From Zopfochytrium polystomum (lineage: Eukaryota > Chytridiomycota > Chytridiomycetes > Chytridiales > Chytridiaceae): a DNA stretch of 64,000 nucleotides. Positions 33,801 to 43,642 of the stretch are shown here, in pieces (position 1 is the first letter of the stretch; every line of letters starts with the position of its first letter). The translations under genes and the position numbers were made by a program. The notes beneath the pieces were generated by a model, which saw only the letters and a program-made list of their open reading frames with translations, had not been told where the DNA came from and did not search any database. Location: NCBI GenBank assembly GCA_025765615.1, contig JAIVFJ010000083.1, forward strand, positions 186,001 to 250,000, given 5' to 3'.

Positions 33801-35884
33801 ACGGACACCACTACTTGGAAGCATGCAGCTTGCTAGACTCCCTCAATTTGGTTATTTCTGCCATGACCAAGCTCCAGAAGCTTGTTCTTGCCAAGACACA
33901 CCAAGTCCACACCCTGATGGAAGATATGAAAAGGGTTGTGCAGAAGTTTCTCATTCCACTCAAGGCATCTGCATTGCAGGTTTATTTCACTGCTGTACCC
34001 TTCTCCCCGAGTGATTCTGAATTTTTTAAGACATTTGTTCAGAATGTGCCTGAAAGTGTGTCATGCCCTAGAGTTGTGAAGGGGCAACCAAAATCTTGGC
34101 CTTCCTGTTTAAATATTCTTAAGGGACACTCTTATGATGTCTCCGCTGCAGCATTCAGTCCTGATGGGCAGTTTGTAGTGTCAGCAAGTCGGGACGGGAC
34201 AGTCAGGATTTGGAATGCTTCCACTGGCCAGGAGCTGCATAAGCTGGAGGGACACACTGATTTTGTCTACTCTGCAGCATTCAGTCCTGATGGGCAGTTT
34301 GTTGTGTCTGGAAGTTGGGACAAGACAGTCAGGATTTGGAATGCTTCCACTGGCCAGGAGCTGCAAAAGCTGGAGGGACACACTGATTTTGTCTACTCTG
34401 CAGCATTCAGTTCTGATTGGCAGTTTGTTGTGTCTGGAAGTCGGGACAGGACAGTCAGGATTTGGAATGCTTCCACTGGCCAGGAGCTGCAAAAGCTGGA
34501 GGGACACTCTCATGATGTCCGCTCTGCAGCATTCAGTCCTGATGGGCAGTTTGTTGTGTCTGGAAGTAGTGACAAGACAGTCAGGATTTGGAAAGCTTCC
34601 ACTGGCCAGGAGCTGCAAAAGCTGGAGGGACACTCTCATGATGTCCGCTCTGCAGCATTCAGTCCTGATGGGCAGTTTGTTGTGTCTGGAAGTAGTGACA
34701 AGACAGTCAGGATTTGGAAAGCTTCCACTGGCCAGGAGCTGCATAAACTGGAGGGACACTCTCGTTCTGTCAACTCTGCAGCATTCAGCTCTGATGGGCA
34801 GTTTATTGTGTCTGGAAGTGATGACAAGACAGTCAGGATTTGGAATGCTTCCACTGGCCAGGAGCTGCATAAGCTGGAGGGCCACTCTTATTATGTTACG
34901 TCTGCAGCATTCAGTCCTGATGGGCAGTTTGTTGTGTCTGGAAGTAGTGACAAGTCAGTCAGGCTTTGGAATGCTTCCACTGGCCAGGAGCTGCAAAAGC
35001 TGGAGGGACACACTGATTTTGTCTACTCTGCAGCATTCAGTTCTGATTGGCAGTTTGTTGTGTCTGGAAGTCGGGACAGGACAGTCAGGATTTGGAATGC
35101 TTCCACTGGCCAGGAGTTGCAAAAGCTGGAGGGACACACTGATTTTGTCTACTCTGCAGCATTCAGTTCTGATTGGCAGTTTGTTGTTTCTGGAAGTCGG
35201 GACGAGACAGTCAGAATTTGGAATGCTTCCACTGGCCAGGAGCTGCGTAAGCTGGAGGGACACTCGAGTTCCGTCAACTCTGCAGCATTCAGTTCTGATG
35301 GGCAGTTTGTTGTTTCTGGAAGTGATGACAAGACAGTCAGAATTTGGAATGCTTCCACTGGCCAAGAGCTGCATAAGCTGGAGGGACACTCTGATTATGT
35401 TATGTCTGCAGCATTCAGTCCTGATGGGCAGTTTGTTGTGTCTGGAAGTGATGACGAGACAGTCAGGATTTGGAATGCTTCCACTGGCCAGGAGCTCCAT
35501 AAGCTGGATGGTTTTTCATTCACAGATTCTTCTGGATTCAGTCCTGATGGGCAATCTGTTGTTTTGGAGGACGAAAATAGCAAGAGAATGTTTGTGAACT
35601 TTAGGACAGGATTGCCAGTGGAAAGTAGAGCTGTCACACTCACAACTCCAAGCGTGGCACACCTGTTTAGTGCACGTAATCTGTCAGGACAGCGACTGGA
35701 GAGTGTGGAAAGTGTGTTTCATCGTGGTGTTTGGTTCACCTTTGATGTCACAAAAGTCTGTTGCTGGCTTTCGCCTGAATTCCGTGGCACATTGCAGCTC
35801 TTCTCAAGGGAAATTGTTTTCATTTTGGGTTCAGGATTTTCCTCTGTTATTGAGTTTTGCCCAGAAGTGGCTCTTTCTCTTTGA
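30874..35884 (+). CDS. TIR-NACHT-WD40 NLR-type receptor with N-terminal beta-grasp-like domain
   Basis: Exons 30874-31098, 31152-31230, 31297-31369, 31412-31691, 31734-31990 and 32047-35884; phases all match, giving 1583 residues. Residues 1-75 form a small domain that may be a ubiquitin- or PB1-like beta-grasp fold (inferred). A TIR-like domain spans ~120-245: PFFISYQ, then FWDAECLSFGQDW, HSKVIVLLCSD and LLEWELALQM. The NACHT NTPase follows, with P-loop GVAGVGKS near 395 and Walker B VVLVVDALDEC near 500. The C-terminus (~995-1457) is eleven almost identical 42-residue WD repeats and a decayed twelfth. NLRs of this design sense ligands through the repeats, oligomerise through NACHT and signal through the N-terminus; in fungi they act in allorecognition and defence. 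The gene lies in repeat-rich DNA and is less GC-rich than the core genes. Confidence 0.9.
34119..35504 (+). repeat. Eleven tandem 126-bp WD-repeat units
   Basis: Units repeat every 126 bp (for example CTGGAGGGACAC at 34244 and 34370). Most of each unit is invariant; changes cluster in the codons after GH, at SPDG/SSDW, and in the SGSxDxT segment. Units 3 and 8 encode the same protein sequence, and units 4 and 5 differ only at their ends. Confidence 0.95.
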
Positions 35885-36067
35885 ATTTCTGTGCTTCTGT
35901 GGATTTTTTCACCGTGAGGGAGGCAAACTTGTTTTGTGAAGACAGTGTGATGTTAAATTTGAAGAAAATACAAAGAAATGAGAGATTATTAACCATTTTG
36001 CTGGACATTGCACACAAATTTACTTAACAAATAAAACCCAATTTTTTCACTAGATTCGTAAATTCTT
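35885..36067. other. 3' flank of the NLR gene
   Basis: AT-rich. AATAAA at 36030-36035 is a possible polyadenylation signal. Confidence 0.4.
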
Positions 36068-36238
36068 ACTGTCAATTTCATAGACCTTGAGATTTTGAGG
36101 CAGCAAAAAAAAAGTTTGGTGGAACGTCAAAAACTTTTGACTATTGGAGACAGACCACCCGTCCTAATTGAAAACTTTTTTTTGTTTCCCCAACGCTTTT
36201 TTCGGCCTCAAAATCTCAAGGAATTTGAAATTCACTCT
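36068..36238. mobile_element. Fold-back MITE, copy 2
   Basis: About 170 bp; the ends (TACTGTCAATTTCATAGACC and CAAGGAATTTGAAATTCACT) are inverted copies of each other and match copy 1 in reverse orientation. The inner A-run and T-run arrangement is also shared. Confidence 0.75.
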
Positions 36239-36676
36239 AATTGTTTTCACAATATTTTGAGTTCCTGGCCACTATTTATCTTTTTAAACATTTCTTCCAT
36301 TTTCTACTTATTATTTTTTTCAACGGACATCTTACTTCAAATTAGGAATGTTACTTCTCAGAACTTCACATACATTTATTTCTATCGATTTCCACGCCTA
36401 TTCCAGACACTTATATCAGCTTCTTGTCGTACATTTCTTTATACTTGCTTAAAAATAATACTTGTAAACCCTTTTGTTATTTCGATAAAAGGTTCTGTAT
36501 TTGATATGAAAACCTCAGTGTCCCCACAAATTCGTATCTGTATTTGATTATCTTATTATTTTTGTACAGCTTAATTAAACATGAAAAGCTTCAACAAAAA
36601 AATGTACAGTTTTAAAAAATTTTTTGTAAAATGTACGGTTTTAGTAAACTTTTGTACAGTTTCAAGTTTTTTTGTA

Positions 36677-36863
36677 CAGTGCGGGACATCAAAAACAATT
36701 GCAAATTCACTCAACACAATAAAACAGCTAATCCCACTAACACAAACCCCCCTATTTCCTAAGATACATCAGTTCTCCCCACTATCGTACATCGATTAAC
36801 ATAGAAACTGTTTTAGTAGGGAATGTCGATTTCGAATTTGCTTGTTTTTGATGTCCCACACTG
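36677..36863. mobile_element. Mariner-like MITE with TA target duplication
   Basis: 187 bp, starting CAGTGCGGGACATCAAAAAC and ending with its inverted copy GTTTTTGATGTCCCACACTG, flanked by TA on both sides. The inverted repeats extend to about 35 bp. There is no coding capacity. The CAGTG terminus and TA site are typical of Tc1/mariner-derived elements. Confidence 0.75.
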
Positions 36864-37075
36864 TACAGGTAATAAGTGATGGCCCTTTTCAAGTTATTGA
36901 AGCCAATTGCCAACAAGTGCCTAAAAAGTAACGCCATAAAGTTTCAAAACGAGCCTAAAGAACCTTTCCACTATGACGCTGTTTTTCCAAAAAGTGACGC
37001 TTTTCTTAAAAAAAGTAATGCTGATTGCCCAAAAGGTGACGCCTCTTAAATCATCACTAAAGAAAGTTTTAGTCT
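36864..37075. repeat. Degenerate AAAAAGTGACGC repeats
   Basis: Four related words (AAAAAGTAACGCC, AAAAAGTGACGCT, AAAAAAGTAATGCTG, AAAAGGTGACGCC) occur on the same strand between about 36924 and 37045. No gene is seen. Confidence 0.5.
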
Positions 37076-38258
37076 TCAATTTAAAAATACCCTTCTATAA
37101 TCCACTCCCTTAATCATTTTTCTCTCGCAATAACCATAACACTTGAAGACATTTTCAATTAGCCTTGTTGTTTGAACAATGTATTTATCGTATCTATGAC
37201 GCTTGAAAAATTCTTTAATGTCAGTTAGTGAAACAAAATCGTCTATTTCCCCAACTTCATATTGTCTTTCCAATTTATCTATCACACTTTCTTTGTCTGT
37301 TCAATACATTTTTCGAATTGATTCAAATGATAATGGTTGATTATAGATGAAGATGTTGTCTCTGAGTTTTTTGTATGTATCAGGTAGAATTAGAAGCAAT
37401 GCTTGTTTCATTTTCTTTTGTCTTTCTTTTGTACATTTTACTGCCAATTTTTCATGTCACTCTTTTGGTTTAGCAACAAACTTTGTTTTATGTCAGATCC
37501 TTCAGGGAGCAAAATGCTGGTAATTTGGTGAACGGTTTTTTTGTACGCTTTTTTTGTACGCTTTTCTAACTATTTTGTACGTTGTTTTTATTTATGGTCT
37601 TGTTTTTAAGAAATTAACACTAAGGAATCATAATTTGTATCACACTCTTATTTATTGTGTAACCAAAAGAGTTTTTCCTTTTTTCGAGAACAATTTAAGT
37701 CTCACATTTCTTTTGCTGTGACATATTTCACTGTCATGATTGTGATTTTCCATTAAAAATTATACCTGATTTCCTCAGTTTGTACGCTTTTCGAATTTTT
37801 TTGTACGCTTTTCTAAAAAGTTGTACAAGTGAAACATCTGAAACATTGCATTTTGATTTCAGACCCACAAACACATTTTCTATATGCCTTACCACCCACT
37901 TCCTTTCTTTCTTCCAACATCATTCCCCCAAATGCTTTTGTGAATTAATTTTAGAGCAAAAACATTATTCTTTGCAATGTCTTTTCACTGAGCAGCATCT
38001 TTTTCACACCATTCTAATAAACATAGCCTTTCAATTTCCTAAAATTTATCTGTCAGAATTTTATTATACAGCAAACTTCTTGAATAGGATCCAAAAATAG
38101 TATTTAATCTATCTGATACAAAACTTTTTCCATTACTGGTGGTTCCTTCATGTAGTACTAACAAGTCATCTCTAGGTATTCTATCCAATGTCTTTGCAAG
38201 AAGTTCTAGTACTTTGTCAACATCTTTCTCATTAATGTCTTCAGAACAGGTCTCGATA
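37076..38258 (-). pseudogene. Decayed D5-type SF3 helicase, C-terminal part (endogenous viral element)
   Basis: On the minus strand, about 38258-37890 encodes a superfamily-3 ATPase start: HEGTTSNGKSF (P-loop near 38123-38146), a LLYNKILTDKF segment, then CLLEWCEKDAAQ. About 37470-37076 encodes the region after the ATPase: LLLILPDTYKKL, DDFVSLTDIKEFFKRH and a C-terminal KGVDYRRVFLN before the stop. The stretch between (about 37480-37890) has lost similarity and carries TTTTGTACGC motifs. Four in-frame stops (TGA, TGA, TGA, TAG) break it. D5 proteins unwind DNA during replication of large nucleocytoplasmic DNA viruses; closest relatives cannot be named by eye. Confidence 0.65.
37545..37825. 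repeat. Clustered TTTTGTACGC motifs
   Basis: TTTTGTACGC(TTTT) occurs repeatedly at about 37550, 37562, 37575, 37783 and 37801. Related TTTTGTACAG copies lie at 36562-36680, outside the relic. Confidence 0.6.
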
Positions 38259-38392
38259 GGACAGCCAGGCTAACAGCCCAGCTTACGTCCGGCTCCGTGC
38301 ACAACCTCACCACCTCTCACATCCTTGCCTTGATAGGTGCAGGTGATTCGTCTTTTTTTGATTGGCTGGGTCGAGAGAAAGAGGAGAAGAGA

Positions 38393-38468
<76 letters not shown>

Positions 38469-40129
38469 GGAGGAACTTAAGGCAAACTCATGAAACTCTC
38501 CCAGAAAAAGCACCTAAATGTTGGGGGAAAAAAAAGAAATTTTCTTCACTCACGCAAATTGGAACCAGGCGGCCATTCACCTTTGGGGCCAGCTATCAAA
38601 AGAACCGCCACCAACCGACCCACCTACCCCTGCCCTAGGCAAAAGTAAACACACTTTGCGGACTCTCGCCCCACTGCAAGTTGGTTTAAGGTTGAAGGTC
38701 TCTCCGTTGCTGAGGCCTGCCGTGACCAGCCCTTCATCACTTTGGAGGTTTGTTGATAAGGTTGCAAAACCCCTCAACTTGCTGAGGCGGGTGGTGTCTG
38801 AGGCAGTGGGTGCGGGGGGGCCCCAAAAAAAAAGGCGTGGAACAGTTTTCTGCCCTGCCTGCTACGGTCACTTTCGGCTACTTCACGGTAAGGTTGGGGT
38901 GGGACAGGCACGCCGGTTCGAGCCTTTCCTCCTTTCCTCCCATGCTTGCAGAGGAACATTAGCTGACCAATTCTTTTGAACGGCGGAACCGCTTTCCGTT
39001 GTTTGTGCGGTAAGTTTGGTGTGGGAACGATGGAGATCAGCTTCCGGCTTTCTCGCTTTCTTTCCTTTCCATTAATTGCTTGCAGATGAAGGGCTGTTTC
39101 TTCTGAACGGCCAAATCAGGTCTCGTAAGTGCACGAAAAATTCCGAAAGTTCCATGTATTGTTGCTTTCATGCAGCCTCATTGTTCGTCGCTTCCATGAT
39201 CTGCCTTGAGCGCCTCGTTGATTTTGACTATTAACTGTTTCTTTTGGAATCTCTTTCCAACGCTCGTTGGTTGTGTTGCATGGAAGCCAGCTATTGTCAC
39301 CGACTGCAACTGAAGGAGGGAAACCGTGCCGGCTGAAACCTCCTGCAACGTTCGGGCGCTTGTGTTCTCGTCTTGTCGACTCTCGCTGCATGCGCGGCCT
39401 AATTATTTTCTTTGCAGGATGAAGCCGGCGCCGTCGCTCTATTTGAGGGAATCACTTCGCAGGCCGCCGCCCCGTTGGCCATCCACGCCACCGCTCGTGG
39501 CGTCGCTCGACGCAGCCCTGCTCCACCACCTCTACCCTGCGACCTCGCTTGACTTGCCACGCCGCGCCGCAGCTCCCTCACATTTGATTGACGCCAGAAC
39601 GCCGCCAGAGTGAGATCGCCGCCAGATTGCGCGATCGCAATTGCCCCGCCGTGATCACCGCCTTCACCAACGTAGCCAGATTGCTGAAAACGCCTTCCGC
39701 CGACTTGCCAGCGAGATTGTGATCAATCTATCGCAATCTCCTGTTGAATTGCAATCGCCTTCACCATTGCAACCACATCACAATCTTCGTGCTGAATTGG
39801 GATTGTTACCCCCCTCTTCATGAGCGGCTCACCCCCCTCCACGTTCTTTGGCACCCACACTGATTGACACATATTGACAATCACCACTCAACCAGACCCC
39901 TCTGTTGCCCCACTCACTGAACTCAATATTCTACGCTTTATCTCCACCTGCGACCTCACCATTCGACAGCGGCCCATCCTTTCAAAGGATCAGGCTTACT
40001 ATTTGCTCCGCCTTTTGCACCCCTTGACAGACAAACAGGCTGCCTGCCTTCAGACTACATCCCCACATATTAACTGACCACCAGCAGCCACCGCAGAATC
40101 CACCAACAAACCTGCCATACAACTCATCC
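38259..40129. other. GC-richer block interrupting the viral relic; possible spliced gene remnant
   Basis: This 1.9-kb block separates the two halves of the D5-like sequence. It holds a (GA)n tract (38390-38475). It also has a series of apparent exon borders on +: GTAAGG near 38888, TTGCAG near 38950, GTAAGT near 39010, TTGCAG near 39086, GTAAGT near 39125 and TTGCAG near 39419. Short segments after the acceptors encode similar phrases (DEGLFLLNGQI; DEAGAVALFEGI), but stops occur and I cannot build a full gene. 39620-39800 carries the CAGATTGCAATC-type repeat. Confidence 0.4.
38390..38475. repeat. GA microsatellite
   Basis: About 85 bp of GA repeats with a few AGG interruptions. Confidence 0.95.
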
Positions 40130-40660
40130 TCCAACACCTGCTCCTGGAAATACTGAATTTTCGTTGTATTCTATCTACAAACCAAGCTCACATATTCTTC
40201 TTTCCTTCCAGGTCTAAACTCATCAGCTTTCAAATCATACATCCCAATTGGGAAGCCAAGCAATTCATAGTTTGTATCAAAGATATCAGCATTTTCTTCA
40301 CTGCACATCACTTCTATTTTTTTCATGAGTGTTGTTGTGTACTCCATTCATTCACTCATATTATTCTTTCCATGAAACATCAAAATTTCTTCGCAGACTC
40401 TTTACGTATTTCTGGACAAAATTTGATGTTCTTTGTTTGCACATTCCACTCATTTCTTCGAAAATATCCCATTGTTTGGTTTCATCAGCATAAATTGCAG
40501 TTATCGGAGGGTTGTGACGTGCTTGGTAAACGTTTGGTGCATTTCTTTGGTTATTTCATACCTCTCTTCTTGTGGATATTTAAATGTGCAGTTGTCTAAT
40601 GACACTGCATAGCCATGTTTCAAATCACAATTTGCTGTAACTTATTTCTTACATTTCTTG
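40130..40660 (-). pseudogene. Decayed D5-type protein, D5_N region (endogenous viral element)
   Basis: Minus-strand translation in shifting frames gives coding-like segments. The best is DTNYELLGFPIGMYDLK, then EFRPGRKEEYVSL, the conserved D5_N block that precedes the SF3 ATPase in large DNA viruses. Upstream, CTFKYPQEERYEITKEM and a KSLRRNFDVSWKE segment are also open but in other frames. The order and strand match the helicase part at 37076-38258, so both probably came from one viral gene split by the 38259-40129 block. Confidence 0.6.
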
Positions 40661-41574
40661 CTGAGTGGAGCATGTCATGCTAACAACAACCCATGCTGAT
40701 TGTCGTCAGCTTGTTGTTTTTTATCTGAGGGACATCATGTTTTATAATTTTTTATTTGTTCCAGCCCCAAAGGGGCTGGTGGGAAGAGAAAGAGCCATCA
40801 ATGGTGAAGTGTAATAGACTTCGTCCAGGTATCACCTCAGCCATCCCACCCCATCCACTATGGACTTACAGGGTTGTCAGGCATCTCCACCACACATAAA
40901 GCAACAATGATCATTGATTTTTCTGCTCAAAGAAACACCTTGTCAACTGACACTCAAGACCCCACCCTCCACCGCCGCCCTCCACCGCCTTGCTGCCACC
41001 AGATTGACGCCAGATTGATGTCAGATCGTTGTCAGATCATCAGATCGTCAGATCGTCGCCAGATCGCCAGATTGCTGCCAGATTGACTCCAAATTGTCAG
41101 GACCAGACTTCATACTTGCTCTGCCTTTTGTTAGGTGGCACTGACTGGTTAGCAGCATGTTAAGATTTGAGCCAAGGAAGTCAGCTTCCTATGTCAACGG
41201 CAGCCTCGTCGCCGCTGCTGATGCGACTTACACTAAGTCGGGTAAGCCGAAAGGCCTAATCTGAATCCAATGAAAAGAGTTAGGTGAAGACAGCGGTGAT
41301 TCTAGCTTTGGCCGTTGTACAGATTAATATTGATAATAATAAGAGCACAAATAATAATAGTGACAGGTGACGTAGGCGCAACAACAAGTGTCAGTCGGTG
41401 GCTTATGTGGACAACCAATAATAATAAAATAATAATATATACAGCGGAGTCCAAGCTGAATGCGTGTATAACGCGCTTTGAGACAGGTGGATAATCCTCA
41501 GAATTATCAGTGAAAAAGTGGGTATACACTCTTTTATTTGAGGTCACAGGCTTGACGGCCTGTTGTCCTCACAC
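40661..41574. other. Repeat-rich, no gene seen
   Basis: Contains a perfect hairpin (CCAGCCCCAAAGGGGCTGG, 40761-40779), CAGATCGTCAGATCGTC repeats (about 41000-41095) and ATAATAATA tracts (41320-41440). Confidence 0.45.
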
Positions 41575-41833
41575 CTCGCGCTACCCTCACTGTCGCAAGC
41601 CAGATGGATTTGAAGAGACTCTGTATTGGTGCCAAAGGACATAAATCAGATTGAAGAAAAAAGGAAAAAGAGAAATGGCCCAAAAACAGAGAGAGACCAA
41701 ATTGACAAGTCAACCCCCTGACTTGGAACATCCACCACAAATGCTCTAAGTCTCCCCAACCCTATGCGTGTATGTACAAGTGCCGAAAATAAATAATAAA
41801 TTAGGTGGGTTGGGGTATGGCCTGTCAGGCACC

Positions 41834-43374
41834 TGTTATGAATCACCCTCTGGAAACCTCTGGAACGTTCTAGAACATTCCTCCATGGAACCTTGTGGAA
41901 TCTTCTGGAACCTTCTTTCCTTTCCTGACTTGTCTTGTTGTTGTCATTGGTATCATTGGTATCATTGTATTACTAATTGCTCTTTCTGGAACTTTCTTTG
42001 AGTCTTGACAAGGAAGACTCTCAAAAGGTATAAAAGGGGGAAGGGGGGACCTGTCCCATCCCTCAAGTGAATTATTGTTTCCAATACAATCATCACTCCT
42101 CTCAGTTCCTTGTCTGCCATGCCTTGCCTTGTCCTGCCATGTTCCTGACATCATAATTCACTTCACCCTCTCCTACTACTCTCTGCCATGATGTCTGACC
42201 CAAACAACACCTTCCCTGATGCAACTGCCTTCCAAGCCTTGATGGACCAATTACAAGCCCTTTCAAGACAGACACACCAACTTCAAGTACAAGTCCTTCA
42301 CCAGCAGCACCAGCTTCAACAACAACTTCACCAACAAGAACAACAAGCTCTTCCCCTGCCCCAAGCCAACCAAGCAAGAGAGCCCAAGGTTCTCAGCCCT
42401 GACAAGTTCATTGGGCTGGCCAAAGACCTCAGGAACTTTATGACCACTGTGGAGAATGTCATCCTTCTCCAACCTTCAAAATTTCCCAGTGAGCAAGTCA
42501 AGGTTCTTTTCACAAGCACCCTCCTGTCTGGTCAAGCCCAATCATGGTACAGATCTCTCCCAAGCCCACCCACCACCCTGCAAGCGCTCTGGGAGGCTGG
42601 AAGCTACCTTTGGTGACCCCTACGCATCTTGGACAGCAAGATCCAAGCTCAAGCATTATCAAGCAAGGAAAGCAATCTTGTGTGGCCTACACCAACCAAT
42701 TCAAACAACTAGCCAGAGACTCTGGATACAATGTTCCAGCTCTGATGGAGCGGTACCATGATGGTCTCCAAGAGTCTATCCAAGACATGCTTTCCCAGTC
42801 TCTGCACATCCCTGAGACCTTGGAAGAGTACATTCCCCTTGTCATCAAGATTGACAACAGACTCTACTCCAAGAGGTTTCTTGGATGCCAAGTGGTTTGG
42901 AAGGACACTCAAGTTCCTTGTCAAGTGGAAAGGTTACTCAGATGGTGACAACACCTGGGAACCTGAGTCAAACCTCACTCTCTGCCAAGACCTTCTGCTC
43001 AAGTTCAAGACCAGGTACCCCACCAAGTTGCAGAAGAGGCCTAAAAGGGGGAGATGAAGTTTTGAATCACCCTTTGGAAACCTCTGGAACCTTCTAGAAC
43101 ATTCCTTCATGGAACCTTGTGGAACCTTCTGGAACCTTTTTTGCTTTCCTGACTTGTCTTGTTGTTGTCATTGGTATCATTGGTGTCATTGTATTACTAA
43201 TTGCTCTTTCTGGAACTTTCTTTGAGTCTTGACAAGGAAGACTCTCAAAAGGTATAAAAGGGGGAAGGGGGGACCTGTCCCATCCCTCAAGTGAATTATT
43301 GTTTCCAATACAATCATCACTCCTCTCAGTTCCTTGTCTGCCATGCCTTGCCTTGTCCTGCCATGTTCCTGACA
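41834..43374 (+). mobile_element. Internally deleted Ty3/gypsy derivative
   Basis: 1541 bp with two 317-bp LTRs (41834-42150 and 43058-43374) and the target duplication GCACC on both sides. Inside, the gag start is kept (42188 onward, with frame faults near 42590), then at about 42876 it jumps to the chromodomain end of integrase. Relative to the full elements about 3.7 kb is missing: most of pol plus the gag zinc knuckle. The right LTR begins AGTTTTGAAT instead of TGTTATGAAT, so its terminal TG is lost. Confidence 0.92.
42188..43057 (+). pseudogene. Gag-to-chromodomain fusion remnant of the deleted element
   Basis: Gag frame 42188-42616 is intact to the GDPY region, shifts frame near 42590-42650, and is then fused to QVVWKDTQVP-type sequence. 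The chromodomain tail (KFLVKWKGYSDGDNTWEPE) reads in a different frame up to 43057. No protease, RT or integrase core is present. Confidence 0.8.
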
Positions 43375-43642
43375 GCACCCCATCCCTAGGCAGTTGGGCT
43401 GTCTCTGTTAGTCATCAAAAAGAAAATATGTTGAGAAAACCCTGGCGCAATGGAAACTGTTAAGACGAAAGTAGTAAAAGCAGGCCCAATAACAAAGACA
43501 GATTAGGCACAAGTACGCTTTGATAGCGCCTTGGAAACTAAAGAACTGGGAATAAGAATAGGGGTCCCAATCCTTGCAGTTTTATGACAGGTACGCTTGT
43601 TTTTGCGAATAAAATCCCTAGACTTTGTCACTGAGACCTCAG

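Larger units (their letters stand above)
41575..43642. repeat. Dispersed repeat X, copy B, split by the deleted retrotransposon
   Basis: Reverse-complement partner of copy A at 22494-28320: 41575-41833 and 43375-43642 flank the deleted element. Taking out that element and one copy of GCACC restores the sequence found uninterrupted in copy A. Confidence 0.75.

Noticed and set aside
34181..34885. Long antisense open frame across the WD repeats (and 34955-35500), and a second + frame at 34215-35597
   Set aside because: These are shadows of the 126-bp repeats; a repeat unit that is a multiple of three keeps every stop-free frame open. Only the main frame gives a known fold.
34119..35504. Regular direct repeats that could suggest a CRISPR array
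   Set aside because: Units are contiguous, 126 bp, coding, and in a spliced eukaryotic gene; there are no unique spacers.
37076..38258. Viral relic as a live gene using UGA for Trp
   Set aside because: A TAG also interrupts it, the segment between ATPase and C-terminus is lost, and the frame is split by a 1.9-kb block; decay is simpler.
38905..38920. GGTTCGAGCC resembling a tRNA B box (also near 8823)
   Set aside because: No matching A box or cloverleaf around either site; no tRNA or rRNA gene found in the window.
40761..40779. Perfect hairpin CCAGCCCC-AAA-GGGGCTGG as a terminator or RNA gene
   Set aside because: An isolated 8-bp stem in repeat-rich eukaryotic DNA is not enough support.
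41302..41547. Hydrophobic minus-strand frame as a membrane peptide gene
   Set aside because: Arises from ATAATAATA repeats; no start context or family match.
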